Shown here: piece after piece, positions 59,710-64,000 of the stretch | Layout: each line of letters begins with the position of its first letter | Numbering within the stretch: position 1 is the first letter of the stretch | Assembly (NCBI RefSeq): GCF_037038585.1 | Contig: NC_092524.1 | Coordinates: forward strand, 69,836,552 to 69,900,551 | Length of the DNA: 64,000 nt | DNA from: Patagioenas fasciata | Taxonomy: Eukaryota; Chordata; Aves; Columbiformes; Columbidae | Direction of reading: 5' to 3' | Program-made: the position numbers and the translations under genes | Notes under the pieces: generated by a model | What the model was told of the DNA's origin: nothing | Database searches by the model: none | Seen by the model: only the letters and a program-made list of their open reading frames with translations

Positions 59710-61263
59710 GAGCGCTTTATAGCCATGTTGGTGTCCTGCTCCTGTGCTGTGCTCTCCCCTAAGGATTTTGGGACAGTCTGGAGGACTGGGATGGTCTGTG
59801 CATGAGGATGCTGCTCTGAGGATTGTGCTGTGGAAGTATAAGAGTGTTTGGGGCTTCCTTGTGGGTCCAAGGCTTTTTAGATACTTTCAACATGACAGGA
59901 TCCAAGAGTTCATTCCCTTGCTTGTGGCTTCTGCAGAGTGAGGTGGCCTACAGCTCAGCGAGATGTTTGTGTGAGCTTTTATGGGCTGGTCTCGCTTCTT
60001 CCCTGCTGTTGCTGGAAGTACCCCTCCTGGCCTTGTCTGCACTGGTGCTCCTTGTGGGCATCTCAAAATAAGCAGTGAGGGGGTAGGAATTTCATTTTGT
60101 AGCAGGGTTTCTCCTTTCCCCACAGCAGAAGCAGGACCCCAGTGCCTACAAAGGGCATCCTTGATAGTTTATTATCTTTTTATAGCAGCCCCTTGGCTAT
60201 GAAGGCAGCGCAGTGATGTCCTGCATCTCCTGCATGTGTCCTCATTGGCAAGATTCTTTACAGATCTAGCGGGGCTCCTTGCTTTATCTAAATATCATCG
60301 GTCTATGGCCATAATGCTCTGAGCTGGACATCTTAGGAGGCTTCCTAGATGGGACTGAGTTCTGTGTGGAGCTATAGATGGTTGAAGGAGGACTGGAAAC
60401 CTTTGGCTTGTTTGCTGGGAGTATGAAAGACTTAGGAGGCATCCAGTGTTATAAATGTCTTTACGTGATGTCACTTAACCACTTGTTCAGGGTTAGGGAC
60501 ATTTGCAGGAGCTTCACAACTCTGTGCTTCTCATGTGTCAAGTCAATACCATGAGAGAATCTCGTTGGGTGCGTCATTAATTGCTTCATCACTACGTAGC
60601 ATGGTAGAAGTTTTAGAAACACACTGTTTTTCCCGGTATTCCTGGCTCTGGTAGGTAGGACTTGTGGAATTATGTTTGTGTGACGTGTCAGAGGGAAATA
60701 GCTTTCATTTTGTGTGAATTGAATAAAAATGTGCGGAATGACATCACGCTGCTTAAGCAAATGGCAACAGCAGAAGTCGAACGAGTTCAGTGCGTTGGCT
60801 TTTTATAGCACATGAATGAACTTGCTCACTGGAGCAGCTGTGAGTTGAAGAGTTCTCCGCCATACATATTTCAGGTAAATCCGTTCTGAAAAGTCCTTGT
60901 TAAAGTTTAAATGGAGAGAGTGAGCAAGGAAAAAAGTCAAATTTCAGATTATTTTAAGGCACATTGTTTTGTGCTCTGGAGTGCAGGGCTGTGAAACTAG
61001 GGAGACTGAACATTAAAATTACCAGCCTGTTACATAAGTGCTATATAAAGGATATAATCAAGACTAAGACTTTGAGGAAAATAGTTCAGATCATGAGATG
61101 GAGTACAGGAGTTACTTTGAATTTCCACAGACACTTAACTGTCTGAACACAGCATCATTATATTGTCCATCCATCTTCACCTGTGACCCTGCAGAAAAAC
61201 CACCTTTTCCTCCCAACAGGCTCCTTCCAGCTCTTTCCAGTCAACAATATGCTTTTGGATTTG

Positions 61264-61298
61264 AAGGTTCTCAGGGACATGGTTTAGTGCCAGTGTTA
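61264..61298 (+). mobile_element. Isolated CR1 near-3' piece
   Basis: AAGGTTCTCAGGGACATGGT and TTAGTGCCAGTGTTA are the CR1 segment that normally lies just before the tail, here 45 bp upstream of a more 5' segment of another copy. Confidence 0.6.
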
Positions 61299-61342
61299 AT
61301 AGCAAGCTCCTGTGGGTCAGCACTCTCAACTGTTCAAGATTG

Positions 61343-61560
61343 TACCGGGGAGGTTGAGGTTGGATCTGGGAACAATTTCTTCCCCAAAGGGCTGTGGGGC
61401 ATTGGAACAGGCTGCCCAGGGCAGTGCTGGAGTCACCATCCCTGGAGGGTTGGACAGACGGACATGAGGTTCTCAGGACATGGGGCAGTGCTAGGGTGGG
61501 TTATGGTTGGACTCTATGGTCTTGAGGGTCTCTTCCAACCAAAGTGATTCTGTGATTCTA
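61343..61560 (+). mobile_element. CR1 3' fragment
   Basis: ACCGGGGAGGTTGAGGTTGG through GGGCTGTGGGGCATTGGAAC and GACAGACGGACATGAGGTTC to GATTCTGTGATTCTA. Confidence 0.93.
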
Positions 61561-63455
61561 AGGTCATCCTGAAGTCAAGGCTCCCCAACCTGGACCTGTT
61601 GCAGGACCCAGATGAGCTCACCCAAAGGTGACATTTAGCCTTGTTAAAACTACCTCGTCCCACTTACCTTGTGGCCGGGACAGGTTGGGATGGTTGTTGA
61701 ACAGCTGGTGTGGCTGAGTTGGCATCATCTGTCCCCATCCTGTGCAGAAAGGTGCTGAGGTTGAACAGCTTTGAATTTTGTTGCTCATATGTATTTAGAG
61801 GAAACATCCCACCTGTACGATGTCCAGCAAGTAGAAGAGAAGTTGTGACTTAATCCTGAACAAGGGCAGGAGCATGAGAATGGCCTCCCCAGGTCAGACC
61901 ATGTCCAGGGTCTTCCCTTCACAAGAACCTGTGGCAGGTGGCTGCAGACAGAGTAGAAATCTGTTCTGGGGATGTTTTTTCTGCCACTGTGTCCTCCTGA
62001 CTTCTGCCACCTCTGAAGAACTTCTTGAAATGGAGGTTACAGGTGTATCTGTACATTTAATAGTCTTAAATGAGCCTTTCCCTCTTCAATTCTTCATGCT
62101 GCTTTTGGAGCGCTTTCTATTTTTGGTTTTCAAAACATTCTTTGAGAGAGCGAGCTCCAAAATTCCCTTGCATGGTGTGAAGCAGCCGCAGAATTTCATT
62201 GCTGGCTCCATAGTTCTTGTGTTATGAAAACCAGTGCAAGTTCACTGTGCCACCTTCTCATGATAATGGTTTTTATGAGTCTGCGGCACCAGGTGAAGCT
62301 GAGTGGAAGAACAACTGCTGCTGTTTCCTTTGCAGAGTAAATGTGACAAACTCAGGCGCTGGTTCTTCCAGCAGGTGACAAAGCGCTCGTGCAGCATCAC
62401 ACTGGATGGCATGGACTTGTGGGCATTCTTCAGCAAATCTCCAGGAATAATTAGATTCCTGGACTATAAGATTAGAAGCAACCTGTGAAATCCTCTGATT
62501 ACTTCCAATGCAGCATGGGGGCCTTTAAAGATGCATATGTGACCCTATGGAGAAGGGCTCCAAACTGCTCACAGGCTTCGTGTCTCTGTGCGCATTCCCC
62601 CTCCTGAACACAAGTTCTGAAGTTGTTGATGTTCTTTGCAAAGTGCTTTGGAGCCCTGGCAGGAAAAATGAGTGTGAGCACTTATTGCTGGTGATAAGTT
62701 TGAGGAATTTATTGAAGAACTAACAGTATTTTTTTTCCTCTTCTCCTCGAGACTGTGTCAGCTGCACTCAAAAGGCTCAGGATGGTGGCACAGATAGCAT
62801 CTGAGCTTTCAGTTGCTTTTAAAGTAAATTTATGGTTCTCATGATAGCATAGAAGAGCTTAACAATGTGACTCTGCTGTGTTTGAAAAGCAATAACTTTG
62901 AATTTACTTCTAAGAACTCTTGATGTACTGGCTCTTCCCATGGGTTGAGTATTGTCCAAAGTGCAGTACATCACATGCCCCAAGACCCATCAACCTGGAT
63001 TTAATGGAGTCAGCGAGGGCTTGAGGTCAAAGGATGAAGCTGGAAATCAAAATGACTGGAAGAGCAAGGAACAAAACTCAGAGAAGACTGCAGAAACAGC
63101 CCCGGAGGAGACCCTGCTTTGCTTGGATCCTCCTTGGGGTGAAGGGATTTCAGAAACAACAATGCAGGTGAAGAAACAAGGTGAAACTTGTGAAGCGCGA
63201 ACAGCAGCGCAGTCCAATGAGCCAGAGAGCGGATGGCTGTGGGGAATGAAATGCAGGTTCCCAACACAAGTAGGGGCTAAAAGTCTTTCTGGAGTGGATG
63301 GATTAGAAGTTAAGAACCCAGCACTGTGCTGTGCCTGGAGGGGATGGGCAGAGCTCAAAGGAAACGCATGACCCCGGCTCAGGTGCTCAGGTGCTGTAGC
63401 TGTGCCCAGGTGGCTGGGAGAGCATCAGTGCACCAGGCCAAATCCTTCTGGGGAT

Positions 63456-63721
63456 CTGCTCCCCAGGAACAAGCGCCAGGAGCAGAGGAAATGGCCTCAA
63501 GTTGCACCAGGGAAGGTTGAGGTTGGATGTGGGGAACAATTTCTTCCCCAAAGGGCTGTGGGGCATTGGAACAGGCTGCCCAGGGCAGTGCTGGAGTCAC
63601 CATCCCTGGAGGGTTGGACAGACGGACGTGAGGTTCTCAGGATCTGGGGCAGTGCCAGGGGTGGGTTATGGTTGGACTCTGATCTTGAGGGCCTGTTCCA
63701 ACCAAAATGATTCTATGATTT
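63456..63721 (+). mobile_element. CR1 3' fragment
   Basis: CTGCTCCCCAGGAACAAGCG through GGGCATTGGAACAGGCTGCC and GACAGACGGACGTGAGGTTC to ATGATTCTATGATT. It is a sister copy of 61343-61560. Confidence 0.93.
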
Positions 63722-64000
63722 AAACAACCCATACAGGTGACTTCCCAGGAATGTCCCCTATTGCTGCCTGACCCACTGGAATTGGGGGCATCTGTGTCAT
63801 CTGTAGAGCGTTGTGCTAAAAACCGGACCCAGATGTGCAGACACCGCTGTGGTCGGGCTCTCCAGCCACAGCCTGGTCTCGAACCTCCACACCAGCTGCC
63901 TGGCTTCAGAGGCCTGAGCAACACAATGCAGTTTTTTGGTATTCCATGCTTTTCCTTCTTTCTTTTTAGCATGGAAATAATCATGCAATAAGAGAGCTAA

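Larger units (their letters stand above)
38662..64000 (+). other. MDGA2: MDGA2 intron 1, 5' part
   Basis: The intron begins with a good donor (GTGAGT) at 38662. I found no segment encoding the expected next exon, which in MDGA2 carries the Ala-Pro-Pro start and first Ig domain with its VYTIREGE-type motif, so the intron runs beyond 64000, at least 25.3 kb. Large introns are usual for MDGA2 in other vertebrates. It contains many CR1 copies, two minisatellites, a second CpG-rich patch and the hairpin array, each listed separately. Confidence 0.75.
58447..64000. other. Intron 1, CR1 pieces and unique DNA
   Basis: Outside the CR1 copies at 59443, 61264, 61343 and 63456, no exon-like segment or other repeat was seen. 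A 139-codon frame at 62952-63371 has no domain. Confidence 0.5.

Overview
This window looks like vertebrate nuclear DNA from a bird. The evidence is some thirty truncated CR1 non-LTR retrotransposon pieces, most keeping the CR1 3' tail (variants of ATTCTATG/ATTCTGTG), in an AT-rich single-copy background, with one strong CpG island and no compact genes. The species cannot be named from the sequence alone.

Only one protein-coding segment can be supported: the first coding exon of MDGA2 on the + strand (38589-38661). It encodes a 24-residue signal-peptide start containing LLTVLLEG and SGQGVY and ends in a phase-1 GTGAGT donor. MDGA2 is a GPI-anchored Ig/MAM synaptic adhesion protein that binds neuroligins. 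The exon lies in a roughly 2.3 kb CpG island (about 37200-39520) with a GC-rich minisatellite, GGA/CGG triplet tracts, a CRE-like site, a 16-C run and a five-codon upstream ORF that stops 2 bases before the start codon.

Layout: 1 to about 37200 is intergenic DNA upstream of MDGA2, with CR1 pieces, a 320 bp pentanucleotide satellite block (26431-26753) and AT-rich stretches that may be conserved regulatory DNA. From 38662 to the end is the start of MDGA2 intron 1. It holds two minisatellites (40681-40895 and 47775-47963), more CR1 copies, a second CpG-rich patch with a good splice donor (about 43580-44105), and the most unusual structure of the window.

That structure is a tandem array of about a dozen short hairpins at 42235-42584, spaced roughly 30 bp apart. 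The stems differ between units in a compensatory way, most are followed by TGTA or a close variant, and stem edges create five CACGTG E-boxes. I do not recognise it as a known repeat family. No tRNA, rRNA, CRISPR array, complete retrotransposon ORF or second protein-coding gene was found. The longer open reading frames are explained by high GC content, tandem repeats, CR1 sequence or chance.
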